Source: Pseudomonas moorei
Lineage (GTDB): Bacteria > Pseudomonadota > Gammaproteobacteria > Pseudomonadales > Pseudomonadaceae
DNA: 64,000 nucleotides
Direction: 5' to 3'
NCBI RefSeq assembly: GCF_008801475.1
Contig: NZ_VZPP01000012.1
Coordinates: forward strand, 1 to 64,000
Part shown: positions 63,652 to 64,000 of the stretch, piece by piece
Layout of the letters: every line of letters starts with the position of its first letter
Position numbering within the stretch: position 1 is the first letter of the stretch
Program-made: the position numbers and the translations under genes
Notes under the pieces: model-generated
Database searches by the model: none
Told to the model about the DNA's origin: nothing
The model's input: the letters and a program-made list of their open reading frames with translations, nothing else

Positions 63652-64000
63652 TTATTCCGGCAGTTTGTACGCAATCACATAGTCACCCATCTTGGTCCCC
63701 AGCGAACCATGACCGCCGACCACGAGCAGCACGTATTGTTTGCCGTCCTTGCCGGTGTAGGTCATCGGTGTCGCCTGGCCGCCGGCCGGCAGGCGCGATT
63801 TCCAGAGTTCCTTGCCGGTGTTGACGTCATAGGCGCGCAGGAACTGGTCCAGGGTGCCGCTGAGGAAGCCGACGCCGCCGGCGGTAACCATCGAGCCGCC
63901 CATGCTTGGCACGCCCAGGGGCAGGCCGATCGGCAGCGGCGAGCTGTCGCGGCTGGTGCCGTTCTTGCGTTTCCACACGATTTTGCTGGTGGTCAGGTCG
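63652..64000 (-). CDS. gcd: PQQ-dependent membrane glucose dehydrogenase, C-terminal end (partial)
   Basis: The visible 115 residues run from DLTTSKIVWKRKNGT to GTKMGDYVIAYKLPE and then stop; the 5' part lies beyond base 64000. The sequence has the closing blade of a PQQ quinoprotein propeller (RAYDVNTGKELWKSRLPAGG) and the family C-terminus GGHGSLGTKMGDY. This fits membrane-bound Gcd, which oxidises glucose to gluconolactone in the periplasm and passes electrons to ubiquinone. Quinate dehydrogenase is a related alternative; the glucose assignment is likely but rests on the C-terminus only. Confidence 0.8.
   Translation of the reverse strand, partial: DLTTSKIVWKRKNGTSRDSSPLPIGLPLGVPSMGGSMVTAGGVGFLSGTLDQFLRAYDVNTGKELWKSRLPAGGQATPMTYTGKDGKQYVLLVVGGHGSLGTKMGDYVIAYKLPE

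Overview
The window is a piece of a Pseudomonas chromosome, most likely from the P. fluorescens group. The evidence is the high-GC coding sequence, the gene order (suhB-trmJ-cysE-isc cluster-ndk-rlmN-pilF-rodZ-ispG-hisS-yfgM-bamB-der), and sixteen REP/REPIN-type intergenic repeats of the kinds that crowd fluorescent Pseudomonas genomes. About 60 genes are packed at high density. Nearly all are core housekeeping genes. No rRNA, tRNA or CRISPR was seen.

Layout. (1) 1-47: the first codons of a transposase that runs off the left edge. (2) 355-18189: suhB (minus), then a long plus-strand run with trmJ, cysE, the complete iron-sulfur operon iscR-iscS-iscU-iscA-hscB-hscA-fdx-iscX, ndk, rlmN, pilF, rodZ, ispG, hisS, yfgM, bamB and der. 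(3) 18495-29023: an aminotransferase and an omega-amidase-like gene, leuA with an upstream leader ORF, a small unknown gene, an M23 endopeptidase with xseA, a TSUP permease, and pepA-holC with an unknown gene. (4) 29127-37518: lptF-lptG, lepA-lepB-rnc-era-recO-pdxJ. (5) 37644-52429: mltF, purL, an L,D-transpeptidase, two divergent Nudix hydrolases, gamma-carbonic anhydrase, a VUT transporter, purT, guaB and guaA. (6) 52551-55553: a 1000-residue toxin-like protein, the clearest accessory gene. (7) 55742-64000: a Tat-exported multicopper oxidase, tadA, cmoB-cmoA, a YhhN lysoplasmalogenase, a chagasin-like inhibitor lipoprotein, the Lon-like protease AsrA, and the 3' end of a PQQ glucose dehydrogenase gene.

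How the genes work together. The isc operon builds Fe-S clusters and carries two IscR-type operator matches at its promoter; RlmN, IspG and Fdx in or beside it are Fe-S proteins. rodZ, bamB, lptFG, lepB, mltF, the M23 peptidase and the L,D-transpeptidase all serve the cell envelope. purL, purT, guaB and guaA give purine synthesis; trmJ, rlmN, tadA and cmoAB modify RNA.

The most interesting items are: the large toxin-like protein whose TIKI/PMT-C2-like domain appears to have lost all its expected catalytic residues; a 128-bp element with 10-bp terminal inverted repeats inside the isc operon; a possible leaderless leader peptide ahead of leuA; a near-consensus heat-shock (sigma-32) promoter ahead of asrA; a multicopper oxidase with Leu where CueO has its axial Met; and an isc terminator whose loop is a perfect TATAAT for ndk. 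All family assignments come from recognition of motifs and gene order by eye; no database search was run.
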